Positions 26,882-39,703 of a stretch of 64,000 nucleotides of DNA are shown piece after piece. Both the position numbers and the translations under genes were made by a program. Positions within the stretch are counted from its first letter, which is position 1; each line of letters starts with the position of its first letter. The notes under the pieces were generated by a model. The model had not been told where the DNA came from. It saw nothing but the letters and a program-made list of their open reading frames with translations, and searched no databases. Source of the DNA: Archilochus colubris (Eukaryota; Chordata; Aves; Apodiformes; Trochilidae); contig CM041084.1 in NCBI GenBank assembly GCA_023079485.1, forward strand, positions 66,745,709 to 66,809,708. The letters run 5' to 3'.

Positions 26882-28322
26882 AAAGATGATTTGATAGAGA
26901 AAACAGATTGTAATTATCTGACGAGGCATTTCCAAGTCAGAAGCAGATATAAAATGAAAAGTGTATCGTATAACCGTTTGTCAGATGAAATTGCATATAA
27001 TTCTTACTACATGGTTTACTGCAATTTTTATAGAGAAATTCATGAAACTAATTGGTATAATTTCTAAATGGAAGTTTAAATTTGCTGTAATGAAGGAGTT
27101 GTGAAGTTTAAAATAATGAAGAAAGGAGTACATTTAACACTTGCTGAAGGAAGTTCAGCAGCTGCAGAATAATAATCTTTTTTTTTTTTTACAGAATTTG
27201 CAAGACCGTGACAGGATGAATCAAATTTTCATTACATCTTTATCAGCAAAGATTGTCTCTTAAGTCCTGATGAAAATGTCTGCAACCTAACACCTCAAGG
27301 GAAAAAACCATGCTGAGCTTACAAACTTCATATTCAGTTATTCTTATGGAACACAAGTCAGACAGTGAGCCAAGTTTTTAGGGAATTGATTCTGTACTAT
27401 CACACTTGGAATTTTAAAGTTTGCAAGACTAATAAAAACCACATGCAAAGTTTGGATGACCATAGTAAGAGTACTCTGGAATAAACTGGCTGGCAAGTTA
27501 TGTCGTGTAGGAAATCTCCTATGAAAGTGGAGATTAAACCTTCAGAGTAAAAAAAACAATCTTTGAATATGACTTGATTTAGTCTACTGCCTACCATTGT
27601 CTACAGAACAAAGGAAAGTGAAATTTTGAGGTAAAAATCTCTCTAGTGCCTCACAGCTGAACAGCAGGGAGCAGGAACTTGTTTTAGCACACGCCTGTAC
27701 AAGTGGAAAGAACAACAAGGCAAGTGAAATGCAAAGGAGCAACAAGACTTCTGCTTTCTGCCTTTTTTTCCCTGGCTGTCAGGACTCAGTCTTTTTGTCT
27801 GAACAAGTATGATCTATCTGTCTGAGGCCAAGAACTGGGAAATACTTATAAAAGTACTACAGGACACTGACACCAGCCACAGTATCAAAAAAAGGACCTA
27901 AACCACTGCAGAAGACTGAGGTGTACAGACCTTTTTTGGTTTTGCTTGTAACAGGGAGATTCATTTACACAGGAAATATGGGGAATAAATCTACTGCCTC
28001 CTTGGCCACCTCCCCTCCCAAAAAAGGGAAATTTTGCAGTTCAAATACAGAACTAGCAGTCACATCCCTGAAAGTCTGCACTACAGATTATCCCCAGCAC
28101 TGCAGGTCCTGCAGTAAAATGGTTTCCAAATTTATAATCTGATTTGGGTGGACCTGCAATGGACTCATTCCAACACGATTCAACTATTAAAGGTACCTAA
28201 GTTAGAAGAGAAGGAGGTTTCTTAAAGAAATTAAAATGCATAACCAAAGCCCCATTCAGAGTAATAACCATAATCACAAAATCATACCTGGGAATCTAAT
28301 TTGCCCCTGAATTAATTGATAC

Positions 28323-28336
28323 TTTTTTTTTTTTTT
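28323..28336 (+). repeat. Poly-T, 14 bases
   Basis: Uninterrupted T run. Confidence 0.85.
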
Positions 28337-29463
28337 CATTTAGCAGTAATCTTTATTAAGTATCACCACTTACAATTAAAAGCACTATGATACCTGAAGG
28401 AAAAAAAAACAGATTAAAGATAAGATCTGGAGGTAAAGTGTTATTCAAAGGTTGTGAGGGGAAAAAAGCCATAAGAGAGAACTTTTGATAGCTGAAGAGC
28501 CTGAGTAAACAAACCAACTGTCAGTATGAGGAAAGGGAAGCTAAGAGGAGAAAGAAAGAATAATATGAGCTGGTAGTGGAGTAGTAGCACACTGACAATG
28601 GAAAAAAATTATAAAGAGTTTGGAAGAAGATTTTATTAATCCTTTACAAGTTAGATGTGTTTTTTAGAAACTGATTAAAATGGGTGATATATAATGGAAA
28701 ACATTTTTATAGTTTGATAGGTTGTAGCATAGGCAATATATCCATGAATTATTTAAGCACTTTCAAAGATTGTAATGCATGAAATAACAGAGATTACATA
28801 GTTCACAGAAACAAAGATAAACTCAGGCAGTTGCAGAATACAGAATACAAAAAATGTACCAAAGAAACCTCAGCATTGTGAGAGAGCCACCAATGAACAT
28901 GCTGTCACCTCAAAGGTGCTTAAGGCCTCCTCCTTCCCCATGTCAATAACATATTTCACACAGTGCTGCTGCAGTAGTTCAGCCAAATTCTTGCAAGATC
29001 AAGGCCTGTGCCAATAGAGTTTATTTATATCAGTACTAACTCAATAATAATATTTCTTAGTAGAGCAGTAAATATATTTCATATTCCGCTAACTACATTG
29101 CCTATATAACCAAACCTCCATTCAGTCGTGGGCAGGTGCTAAGTTGTGATTTTGACAAAAATGCAGTATCTTCTCCTAGGTTAGAGCAGAGTAAAAATGG
29201 TGGATATGGTCAGAAGCATGAAGGGAGATAATTCAACCAAAATTCAAATTGCAACCGAGAAAGCCTGGAGAATTCTGCATTAATGAGCATCATGCTTGCT
29301 GCCTGCCTTCCCCACACAGGATGCACTCACACATTCACATGTTCTCTTCATGTGGCAATCTACTGTATAGCCATTTATAGGTCATTCTGATGTATATTTT
29401 CATCTAACATCAAGATCATTCAGCTCAATAGATAAAAAAAAAAAAATTTATATAATAATAAAT

Positions 29464-29620
29464 TCCCCAGGGATGTGGTAGATTCTCTCCCCATTACTGT
29501 AGGTTTTTAAGATGTGATTGGACAGGGTACTAGCTAACCTCATCTAAGCTCTGTTTCCAACAAACAGTTGGACCAGATGATCTTTCAAGGTCCTTTCCAA
29601 CCTGGACTGCTCTATGATTT
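29464..29620 (+). mobile_element. CR1 3'-end fragment
   Basis: Has the typical CR1 3' terminal order: CCAGGGATGTGGTAGATTCTC, then GGACAGGGTACTAG, TTGGACCAGATGATC, CAAGGTCCTTTCCAACCTGG, ending CTATGATT. About 160 bp, heavily 5'-truncated, plus orientation. Confidence 0.88.
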
Positions 29621-30391
29621 TCAGCAAAATAGGAAATTTGCAAAACTAGAATAAGAGATGTTTTTACAAAGGTAGAGAGTAATAATTGGACTTAGAAAGA
29701 TGTATGGGATGATTATCACAAGCTGCTTCAGGAGTTTTGAGTTCAAAACATGCTACTTCTTCTTCTTGAGCTCTCCACTTGAAACAGTCATTATTCTCAT
29801 TTAATGGACTATGAGGATCAGAATAATGTTGATAGTTATCTCTCTCACAGGATGTTGTGAAGATTGATTTGTACGCATATATTGTTTCAAAAATGTAAGA
29901 CAGAAGAATGATGTTATGCATTATTAGCACTGATAGAATAGCAATTCAATTTTATAAAAACTTGGTATTGCACATGAAGCTACTAAATTGCTACTTGAAA
30001 GGTCTTTTCTTCTTCTTAAGTTCCTTCCAACTCCCAAGTTTGTTACTGAGGAAGTTGAAATGTCATTATAAAAGAAGACTAAGAGGCTTCCCTATGGAGA
30101 AAAAATCTGAAGACAAAACATCACAAGCAAGTTCTTCCATTAAAACACTCCTATGCAGAAGTACTTAGAAAATCAGAAATAACATGACAGTAGAGGAAAT
30201 GACGTTTCTGGTGCATTCTCAGAGGTGCTTAAAATGGCCTACAAATGTAACACTACATAATAAAAGAGGCCAGCTTTACAAGACCGTCTGTGATGGAATT
30301 AAAAAATACATTTGTCTGATAATGAAAATTTATGAAATTGCAAAAAATTTTTTCTCCTCAAATGTAACATATTTTCCAAGTAGAAAAGTCA

Positions 30392-30724
30392 AGAGATCAC
30401 AGAGTCACTTAATCACCTTGGCTGGAAAAGACCATCAAGAGTATAAAGTCCAACTATAGCCTAACTCTGACAAGACCTCAACTAAGCCATATCCCTAGGC
30501 ACTATGTCTATACAATTCTTAAATTGGGATGGTGACTCAACCACTGCCCTGGGCAGCCTGTTCCAATGTCTGAAAATCCTTAAAGTGATGAAATTCTTCC
30601 TAACATCTAATCTAAACTTTCCCTGGTGCAACTTGAGCCCACCATGTCTTGTCCTTTCACTTCATTGAACAGACCAATCCCCCATCTTTACAAGCTGCTT
30701 TAAGGTAGTTGTAGAGAGATCATG
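30392..30724 (-). mobile_element. CR1 3'-end fragment, minus orientation
   Basis: Read on the plus strand it starts ATCACAGAGTCACTTAATC, GGCTGGAAAAGACC, AAGTCCAACTATAGCCTAAC, followed by CCTGGGCAGCCTGTTCCAATG, TTCTTCCTAACATCTAATC, and GTTGTAGAGAG. This is the reverse complement of a CR1 3' region; the element's 3' end is at the low coordinate. Confidence 0.9.
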
Positions 30725-31352
30725 TGTCATTAAAACCATTACTGTGATAGGTAATTACCTGAGCATCATAACAAATAGACTCCTTTGTGCCATCAAAATA
30801 AATAAAAGACAAAATTAAACCTACTACCTAGCCATAATGTAGTGTTTCATGATTAAATTTATTGAGCCCTTTTTCAAACTTGATTGATATACTTCGATTT
30901 CACAATTAAGGAAAATTACATTATTTGAAAAGCTAAGCCATTTTCTCCACAGGAGTAAATTGGCACTGTCACCCTGTTTATCATCACCCTGTTCAGGCTG
31001 GTTGAGAATTTGTGCTATGGATTTCCCATAACACATGCATCCTTGTAGTCCTTGAATAAAACTGCATTGTGACAGAGAAACAATTAAACACATGTACCTG
31101 CAGTGCTCATGCAACAGGTCAGTAACTTATTTTTAAGCTAGTTTGCTTTCTGTTTCATTATACTATTATCTCCTCCTTCATCTGCAGTGAAAGCAGGACA
31201 CAGATGATCCCATGTCCAAGTGAAACCAACTCTTCCAAAACCATTCCTGTCTTCTGGACAAGTATTTTACTTACATCTCATTAAACTAATGGACATTTCA
31301 GTTCCCATTGGGTTCTCAATTTTTAAGGTGCTGTACTGTGCCTGTAACACTA

Positions 31353-31915
31353 ATCATAAAATCCACCAGGCTAGAAGGGACCCATCAGGATCATCAAGTC
31401 CAACTCCTGTCCCTGTGTAGAGCACCTCCAGGATCACACTATGTGCCTGAGAGTGTCATCCAAACACTTCTTGAACTCAAGCAGGTTTGGTGCTGTTACC
31501 CCTTCACTGGGGAGCCTGTTTTACTCCTCAACTGCCCTCTGGGTGAAAAACTTCTCCCTAATATCTAACCTAAACTTCCCCCAGCACATCTTCCTACAGC
31601 TCCCTCAGGTCCTATTGTTGGTCGCCAGAGAGAAGAGGTCAGTGCCTGCTCCTCCTCCTTCCCTAGTGAGGAAGCAGTGAGCTGTGATGAGCTCTCCCCT
31701 CTCTCTCCCCTTCTCCAGGCTGAGCAGATCAAGTGTCTTTAGTCACTCCTCATACAGCTTTCCCTCTAAACCCTTCACCAACCTCATAGCCCTCATCTGC
31801 ACACTCTCCAGTAGCTCTATAATGGTCCAGTTCAGCTTGCTGAGATAGCCAGCAGTGAGCCACTGCTCACCCACACTTAGTGCCACAGGTATGGAACACC
31901 ACAGCAGTGCTGTCT
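31353..31915 (-). mobile_element. CR1 3'-end fragment, minus orientation, about 560 bp
   Basis: On the plus strand it runs from ATAAAATCCACCAGGCTAGA, AGTCCAACTCCTGTCCCTG, and CAGGATCACACTATGTGCCT through AACTTCTCCCTAATATCTAA, CTCCAGGCTGAGCAGATCAA and CCTCATCTGCACACTCTCCA. These are consecutive reversed CR1 blocks. The right border (element 5' side) is approximate. Open frames here are repeat-derived. Confidence 0.88.
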
Positions 31916-32149
31916 TTAGCCATAAAAGTTCCAGATGATGCTCTCTATAATGGACTGATTTGATCGATCAAAAATGTTGACCACAGAGAAATATCCTCAG
32001 GTAGCTGGCCAGAACCTGAGCTGTATTAGCACTAAAAGGAAAAATAATACATAGAATTTAAGATAAACTGGGTAGTGATGAAGAATGCAAGGAAGATGGA
32101 GGCTGAAGCACAGGCCCCGTGTGGATTGGCCATGGAGCCTTGCTGGAGG

Positions 32150-32466
32150 GAGGCACAGGTTAAGAAACCTAGTAGCTACCTTTGGGTGCCTACAAAAGGT
32201 TATTGAAAAGACAGAGTCAGCCTCTTTTATGGAGGTGCACAGCAGGAAGATGAGTGACAACAGCAAATAAAGGGTGAGTGAGGTACACATCAGATATTTG
32301 GAAAGACTTTTTCACCATGAGGTCAGTCAAGCAGTGCAGCAGGTTGCCCAGAGAGGCTGTGTGTTCTCCACCTTTGGAAGTTTCCATCAGCAAACTGGAT
32401 AAAACCTTGATCAATGCAGTTTGATGTCAGGATTAACTATGCTTTTAGCAGAAGGTTGGACTACAA
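32150..32466 (+). mobile_element. CR1 3'-end fragment, plus orientation
   Basis: Contains GGTGCCTACAAAAGGTTATT, GAGGTGCACAGCAGGAAGATG, GACTTTTTCACCATGAGG, AGGTTGCCCAGAGAGGCTGT and a degraded GAAGGTTGGACTA tail, in CR1 sense order. The 5' border is uncertain and may extend to about 32.07 kb. Confidence 0.82.
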
Positions 32467-34580
32467 AACCAAAATCAGGAACAGGTCTGTAGCCTCAGGG
32501 CTAAAAAGCTAGAAAACCAGCCAGGCAGGGGTACAAGCACACGGTTCTTGAAACAACATACATTCTGGGACAGGTGTACAAAGAAAGGCACCCTGCATAA
32601 ACAGTTTAAAAAATATTACTTTAAAGGCAATACTAAATAATGTAATTCTAAGCCCTGATAAATAGTCTTGAATTCTCTAGAATTTTATTAAGCAGAAAAA
32701 TAATCACGTTTTAGAAATATATCATCGTTCAAAGACAATCACTTCAAAGAGCCCACAATTTAATAAAAATGTAATACAAGAGCTTACTATGCAATTTAAA
32801 GTCACACTGTTTAAATTTTTTTTTCTGCTTTGTAAGTACTACCTGAATGGTTATTTTCTCTAGATAACTTTATAGGAATTATATAGAAAAATCTTAAGCC
32901 ATGTTTTCTCCCAGGTCAATGACAGGGTAGTCTGCACTCACACAACAATGTCCACTTCAGAAACTTGCCCAGCAAATTTTCCAGGCATCAGAGGTGGCTC
33001 TTTGGTCTTCTATGCAATGGTGCTAATAGTTAATAGTAAGCATCATTCACAGGCTGCTGTTAAGGTGATAAGCAGATTGCTTTGAGATCAGAAAGACTCA
33101 TCCATGAAGTAAGAGCGTTTTACACAAAGCGAAGTCAAGCCACAGACTAAGGAGCTTCCTTAGTTTGGGTTGATTCTAGTAGGATAGAGTGGTTGCAGCT
33201 CTTTGATTATTGAATAAAAGTTATGAGAAAACCCCAGTAGCTTTTGAGAAACCACAGTGAACATTAAGTTGAGAGACTACATGGACAATAGTCAGGGGAA
33301 CACAGTTCCCACTAGGAAGACAGGGCCAGAAATCACAAGAAACTGCCTCTGCCTCTTTGTCTATACTGAATTTGTAGAAATGACCTGCTGCAGGAAGGAA
33401 TATCTTAAAAGATCTTAGTGCATCTTTCTAGGACAAACGACTCAGCAAGGTCGCCAAAGTCCTCCTCTTTCAGTCCAGAAACAGGCAATGAAAAAAAAGA
33501 AAAAAAATCTAAAAAAAAAAGATCATATAAATTCTGTAAGCTATAGGGTGTTTCAAGCTGAATGTTTGAAAAATCCAGCAAGATTTTCCTGGAGTCTATT
33601 TTTTTCCAGTGCCAGTATCAACATCCACAATTTCTCAGGAATGCTGGGACATGAATAATTGATAATTCAGTGGAGAAGGAGAAATTTTGTTAGATAACTC
33701 AAGAGGAAAAAAACACCAGTTCGCTCACTTTATTAGGTTCAAGAAATACATAAGTCCATTTGGACATTTAGAAGAAAATTGAATTGGAAAATGACCCTTT
33801 AAAAAAAAACACAAAAAAGAAAAAAAAAGAAAGATAAGCATTTAGAGTCATGTTTAAAATACAATCTATGCATTCTCATCTTTTTTAATAGGTGCTGCTG
33901 TATCACCGAGTGACAGCAACGCAAGAGACAGTTAAATGATGGGGAGGAAGAGGAGACAGCCAGGGGACAGCTTCTTCCTGTTACAACAGCTATTGATCAT
34001 AAGTACACAGGCATGACAGCTGTATACAGTATTTTGGGGGCTATGCAGTTCATCCATCATTTACTCAATCTAATCGCCAAACACACTGCCATTACCCCAT
34101 CCCCATCAAGCTGTGCTAAATGACTCCTTCTGCAGAAGCTTGCAGGGCATGACCTGCTCCTCCTCTGCTGGCACCATAGATGTGTCTCTGTCTATTTGCA
34201 GCCCTGACAGCCTTCTGCAGCCACCTTTTGCATACTTTCAAACCAAATTCTTCTTGCTTCCTTTGGAATTGCAGCACAGGCAGACAAGAGGAAGGTGGGA
34301 AGATGCTTACTGCAAATTAGCTGTGCTGCAGCTTCTCCACCTCACTTTTATCTGATCACTACCTTCTCACCCCTTGTTTTTCCAGGTGTCTTGATTGAAC
34401 TCACAAAAATGCTTGGAACCATTACTGCTGTGACAGACAAACAACCATGTTCTTGACTTGAAAAAAGCAATTTCATGTCTCTGTGTCCTAGAGCGTTCAT
34501 CAACTAAAGGAACACAAAGTGGATTTAAACACTTACAGTGCCATATTTTAATGCAATCAGGTTTCAGGAGACCCATATTT

Positions 34581-34604
34581 AAAACAAACAAACAAACAAA
34601 CAAA
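34581..34604 (+). repeat. (AAAC)n microsatellite
   Basis: Tandem AAAC units. Confidence 0.9.
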
Positions 34605-34784
34605 TAACTGGTTGCAAATATGGGGATACAGGGAATAAAGGCAACAAAGCCTGCAGCAAAAATGCCCAAATTTCAAAGTCACAAAAAAAAAAATTACCTC
34701 AAGTAACTGAATTATACCATATAAGAACTCATGAACAACTTTTTGGGGCTGTACGAAAGGTCTATATAACCCTGTTCTGTCTGG

Positions 34785-34800
34785 AAAAAAAAAAAAAAAA
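34785..34800 (+). repeat. Poly-A, 16 bases
   Basis: Uninterrupted A run; no clear retroposed body precedes it. Confidence 0.85.
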
Positions 34801-35980
34801 GCACCCCACACACAAACTTAGAGACACAGTTAAACAGTCTTGATAAGTGGATACCTTAAGTTAAAAACCAAACCAATGTGCACATGTATTAATCCACAAG
34901 CCTCTAATACTCTCCTATCCAATCTGTTTTCAACACAAAGCATTCCTGAGGTGCATGCCACTTCTACATATTTTTCCCATCTCAGTATATTCCTCTGAAT
35001 TAATTGATCCAGTCTCCCCATATGAACATTTTGCATTTATGTCACCCTTCTGCAAGAAGTTCCAGAGGGACTCAGATCTCATCCTGATTGTTGTGAAGCT
35101 CGTTTCTCATAGTTTCATTTGAAGCATGAAGCCTTCTGTACTAGAACCCATAAAGCCATTCTTTTCCACCCATCCGCTTGAACTCACCCATGATTTTCTA
35201 GATCTCTCTCATATTCATCCACCAAATCATCTCTACCAGAAGAAAATTATTGTTTTTCTCAACCATTCTCTGATTATCCCTGTCAATTTTTTTTTACCTT
35301 CCTGCATATCCTTGTTGAAATGGAAATCCTACACTGTGTGCAGCCTTCAGTCTACACATAAAGGGGAGTTCAATATACCACAGCTTTCTCTCTTTTCCCA
35401 CATGCCATCCAAGGACTGGTAAGGCAGCAGTAGCATGTTGGACCCACAGCTTCCTATTCTTGCCACTGGGTATCAGCATTCCAAAGATGAGAGCAGAAAC
35501 AACACAAAGCTTGCTGCACATTCATGTCAAGAGAGCACAGAGCAAAAAATTCCTTTGACAGATCTCACGGGGACCCAGTGGGGATTTGAGGCTGCCCTCC
35601 AGCCCTCCCTCTCCAGTGTGAACCTGCCCCAAGGCACCAGAAGTGCACGCATGCTTTGTAAATGCTTCTCTGTGCTGGGGATGGGACATACACACACATC
35701 TCTGCCTGCCTATGCCTCCAGATCTGTCTATAGATCAGAAATCATGTTTGTTTATTTAAAATGCGAAATCCAATTATAGCTCCAAATTATTCTGAGGGGG
35801 TAACAACAAAGATGCTGCCTTTGGTCCAACATGGATTTATTTCAAAGCAATTTCCAACATGCTGCTAAGCAGCAGAAGTTGCAGAATTGTACAACACAAG
35901 GCGGGCTGCCAACACTGAGCTCTGCTGCAGCTGAACAGGCAGAAGTTCAACATAAACAAAAATAACTGAAAATGAAAACT

Positions 35981-35990
35981 GGGGGGGGGG
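35981..35990 (+). repeat. Poly-G, 10 bases
   Basis: Uninterrupted G run, unusual in this AT-rich context. Confidence 0.85.
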
Positions 35991-36289
35991 AAGAGGGCTA
36001 GACAGATAAACAGGCGAATGCCAATGCTGACAAAGGAAACCCTAAAACTCACAAAAACCTTCTCAGCAAGGACAGTGCAACACCATTATTTAAAATACAG
36101 AGCACCCCAAAACGGGCTTGTCCCAGCACTGCCAGGAAGTGAGAGAGCCATGAGAAGATTTTAAATTGAGCTGCAGCTCAGATGAGGTATTTCATAGGCT
36201 TAGAAACTGGCCACAGGTTTTCAGAAGGTAGGAGCTCAGCCACCAGTGTGACTGAAACCGAAGACCTCCAGGAAGCAGGGGCAGAATTA

Positions 36290-36294
36290 ATAAC
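36290..36294 (+). repeat. Target-site duplication, left copy (ATAAC)
   Basis: Immediately before the LTR; matches 36836-36840. The base before each copy position is also A, so the boundary could be read one base differently. Confidence 0.8.
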
Positions 36295-36835
36295 TGTCCT
36301 GGTTTGAGCCAGGATAGAACCAGTTTTCTTTCTTGTAATTTTAGTTTCAGTTAAATCTCTTCTAAGTAGCTGCACATGCTGAAATTAAGAGCAAGTTTCT
36401 CAGTCAGTGTCCAGTCCTAGGACTGATACTGTTTAATGTTTAGAGTCATGGCTGGAGAATGATTCCATCCATTCATCTGCTTTTGATCCTGATTCGTACC
36501 CGCCTGAATATGTGTTCCTGCATCCAGCTCCCTTCTGCCTCTGACTCCAGGAGCCCAGTCTGGGACTTTTCCAGGACTGCCCTGCAACCTTGGTAGTGAC
36601 ATGAGGATTACTGGGGGAAAAGAGGGGAGGAACATGACATCACTTTTGTGTATATTTGTATATTTAATAATTTTCCTTTTCATCATTATTGTTTCATTAA
36701 AGCTCTGTAGCTTAGTTTCCAACCTGTAAGTCTCTCTCCCTTGTTCTCCCTTTTTTCTCTATTGGGGAAAGGAAGGAGTTCAATAGAGAGCATCTGCTCT
36801 TCCTCTAATTGCTGGCCCAGCATTAGAATGTGCCA
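36295..36835 (+). mobile_element. Solo LTR, avian ERVL-type, 541 bp
   Basis: Starts TGTCCTGGTTTGAGCCAGGA, the opening typical of a common bird ERVL LTR family, and ends TGCCA, giving TG...CA termini. It is flanked on both sides by ATAAC, an exact 5-bp duplication as expected for ERVL integrases. A polyadenylation signal ATTAAA lies at 36696-36701, after a T-rich stretch. There is no internal retroviral region. The interior is diverged from the family as I remember it, so this is not a young insertion. Confidence 0.87.
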
Positions 36836-36840
36836 ATAAC
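36836..36840 (+). repeat. Target-site duplication, right copy (ATAAC)
   Basis: Immediately after the LTR; matches 36290-36294. Confidence 0.8.
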
Positions 36841-39638
36841 ACAATTTCTAATTCTTATTAAAAGAACACCATTTATCTCACAAAGCTAATTACTTAAGGG
36901 ACACTGTTTAGCCACCTTTGCAACATTGACTCTGGCCTCTTAGGGTGTCCCTGCCACTCACCAGGAAAGTAATTTCAGACAGATTTTGTAATTATGAACT
37001 TGTGTGATTCACACTCACAAAGTAAAAAGCAAAAATTTCACATGCAGGGCTTTGCAGACAATTTACTTGCTTACTTTAAAAGCATTTACTTTGGTGAAAT
37101 GGTTGTCAAAGTAAACAAGTGTTTGCTAAAGATGCTCCTTGATGGGTCTTGTACCCACAGCCCAAAGAGCAGTGCTGAAGATCAGCTGCTGGAAACCCTG
37201 ATGGAAATGATGAATAGATGGACTCTTCAGGCTGATACCAGGACCAGTCGCTGATCTGTGGGGAGTTGTCACCCCCAAGCTCTCTTCAGTATTCCCAGAC
37301 CAGTAGAATAACTTGGTATAAGTTAAAGTAGAATAACAGGCTGAGCTTATGGAACACTGGAATGAAAGGCCTGAACTTGCCTTAAGGACGTCACAGGAAT
37401 TTATCTTTAAAAGTGTTAGGGAAATATATTTTATTATGGCTTTGCTACCAGTGTTGTGTATGATTTAGATAGTGCTTTTCAGTCTGTTGTTCACTGACAA
37501 CTGAAATGACCAGAAGAAAATAAATGTTCTTGCTTCTACGCACACAAAAAGTGTGAAAACACTCCACAACTGAGCATTCAAAGTGCAAACTTTTTGTTGT
37601 TAATAAAACAAAAAAAACCCAAAACACTAAACAAAACACTTGAAGCAACACTACCCAAGATGAAGCATGGCTTGAACATTTTTTCCTGTATCTTGATCCC
37701 AGTATCTAGCCTAGCCTTTGACTAAAGTCACACAGAAACACTGGTAAGAAAGATATGGTAAATAACCAGATTAAAAAATGTATTGCTGAAAAAGATCAGC
37801 GGAAATAAAATACAGCATCAAAATAGGCAGTTAATTGAAGGAAAACCCATCATGGCATCTCCCAAAAGATCAAGAAATTTGCTCAGCACAAATATAGGAA
37901 ACAAAAGCTAAAATCTTCCCAAAGGAGCAAGAAAAATAAAACACTTAAAATACTACAATGCTAGCATAGGAGTCAGTATCATGTGCTCACCTTAGATACA
38001 CTCCCAGTCTGATCTCCACATCTAAAAATATATATGAAGGTAATAAGGGGTCCTAGAGTCAGGCTGCAAAAGTTATTAGGCAGACAGACAACTGAATTAG
38101 GAATGACTGACAAGATCAAATCTGTTTACCGGAAAGATAACAGGAGGACTGAATAAATATACACAATATAGTGAAAGTTAATTAGGAAGTATTTTTTACT
38201 TGCTCTCAATACAAAGTCAAACAGAATTAAATAACATTTCAAAATGATACTTTGTTTTTAAAACAGTGAATAGATATCCTGTGGAACCCATTTCCACAAA
38301 AGACAATTGACGACAAGCATGAAGTAGATTATACTGCAATTGCATAAGTATACAAATAATCCCTGCAGTTCCACTATAAACAGCCACTAACAGATGGAGG
38401 TTAGCAAGACATTCTATAATGGATATCATATTTCCTAACAGTTTAGGGAGGATTTCATACGTTGCCTTCTTTAGCATCCTAAACTAGCTACTGCTGACAA
38501 CATGACACCCAGCTGAAGGGACACTCTTCATATTACTCCAGCACTCCCTGCATTTCCAGGGCTGTTCTGCAGATACTAGGTGAATGCCAGATTTTGTATC
38601 TGAAAGCATGTGCATATCCTTTAAGCCATGTTTGGGATGCTATTAAGCAGCTTTGATTGGAAAAGTCAAACTTCTACAGTTAAGGTAAACTTTTTGTAAT
38701 TTCACTTACAGCTCTTCCTAACACTTAAGGAAGTCCTCACTTTTTTATCTTCTGAAAATGTATTTTCTATTCTATCATTACATCTTATACTTTCATTTAA
38801 AAGCTACTAATTTTTTTTTTTTGAAGACCCAGGAACAGACTGTAGATGAGAACAAAACCAAGAACAGTACATCTTGATTGTGTGATACTACATAAACTCA
38901 GAGAGCCTCTTCCAAAGCAAATGTATTAGTTTTTAAGACAGGTTCTCCTAAAGGTAGTAAGATTCTTTGTAAATAGGGAATTCTTCAGTAGTGGAAATGC
39001 TGATAGCCCTTTTGGCACCCTAGATGCCTGGTCAATGGCAAACAATAGACCAAACAACATGATGAAGGAACATCTTTCCTATCCAGACAAAACAGGCATG
39101 ATTGCAATACAAGGTGAAAGCTGAACTTAGTAAAGTCAAATGATCAATGGGTAGTTAGTTTCTCCCTTCATTTCTAGCTGTGTGCTTGCAAGAGTAAACA
39201 TTATCATATCTAGGAAAAAAACCCATTCTTACTTACACCTTAGATGGTCTTTCAAGTTCTATACCTGATTGGTCTAATGCTGCAATATGAGAAAATTTGA
39301 TAATAAATAAGTATGTAAGTGATCAATTTTCACAATGCCTAAAAATGTGCAAGTGTATTGCTACAACACCTATGTACCCTCTGTATTTCCAGAATACCAG
39401 AAAACTGGAAGGACTACTGAATGAAACTGTAACGCAAATCTCATTATTAACTACCACTTTACTCTACTGAGTAAATATCAGAATGTCCCTGCTGAATAAC
39501 ATGAGTATTTCTAACAGCAGACATCATATTTCTTAATGGAGAACTGAATTCACTGGCAATAAAGTCCAGGTTCCCAGAAGAGAAATGACTCTGCTCTCTG
39601 CAGACAGATTGGGGTTTAATGAACAAGGAAAACACACA

Positions 39639-39703
39639 GGGCCTGATCTTAATCCCACTTAAGTCAACGAGGTGGTCTCTGCTGACTTCAGTGAGCTTTG
39701 GAT
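39639..39703 (+). mobile_element. Relic of an ancient palindromic amniote repeat (MITE-like)
   Basis: Reads GGGCCTGATCTTAATCCCAC, TTAAGTCAACGAGG, then CTGACTTCAGTGAGCTTTGG. This resembles the palindromic family in reptiles and birds built on CCTGATCCTGC...CATTGAAGTCAATGG and its reverse complement. The two half-sites here (CCCACTTAAGTCA and TGACTTCAGTGAG) are inverted copies with a few mismatches. The family name is not certain. Confidence 0.45.

Larger units (their letters stand above)
14631..29463. other. Long stretch without gene or recognised transposon
   Basis: About 14.8 kb of AT-rich, intron-like sequence. It holds microsatellites (15.2 and 16.4 kb), T-rich tracts (23.18, 26.84 and 28.32 kb), a small hairpin at 23.69 kb and only chance reading frames. 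It is notably poor in CR1 compared with the adjacent 29.5-32.5 kb. Confidence 0.55.
32467..36289. other. No gene seen; A-rich tracts
   Basis: Intron-like. A-rich low-complexity runs near 33.49-33.52 and 33.80-33.83 kb, an (AAAC)n run at 34.58 kb, and a G10 run at 35981-35990. Reading frames are short, without recognisable domains. Confidence 0.55.

Noticed and set aside
26819..27067. Phe/Leu-rich 82-residue frame
   Set aside because: Its N-terminal part is the translated polypyrimidine tract at 26834-26881.
31441..31680. Plus-strand frames of 79-86 codons
   Set aside because: They lie wholly in an antisense CR1 3' region; such frames recur in CR1 copies and are not genes.
36417..36722. 101-codon minus-strand open frame
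   Set aside because: Lies inside the ERVL-type solo LTR, which has no coding region.
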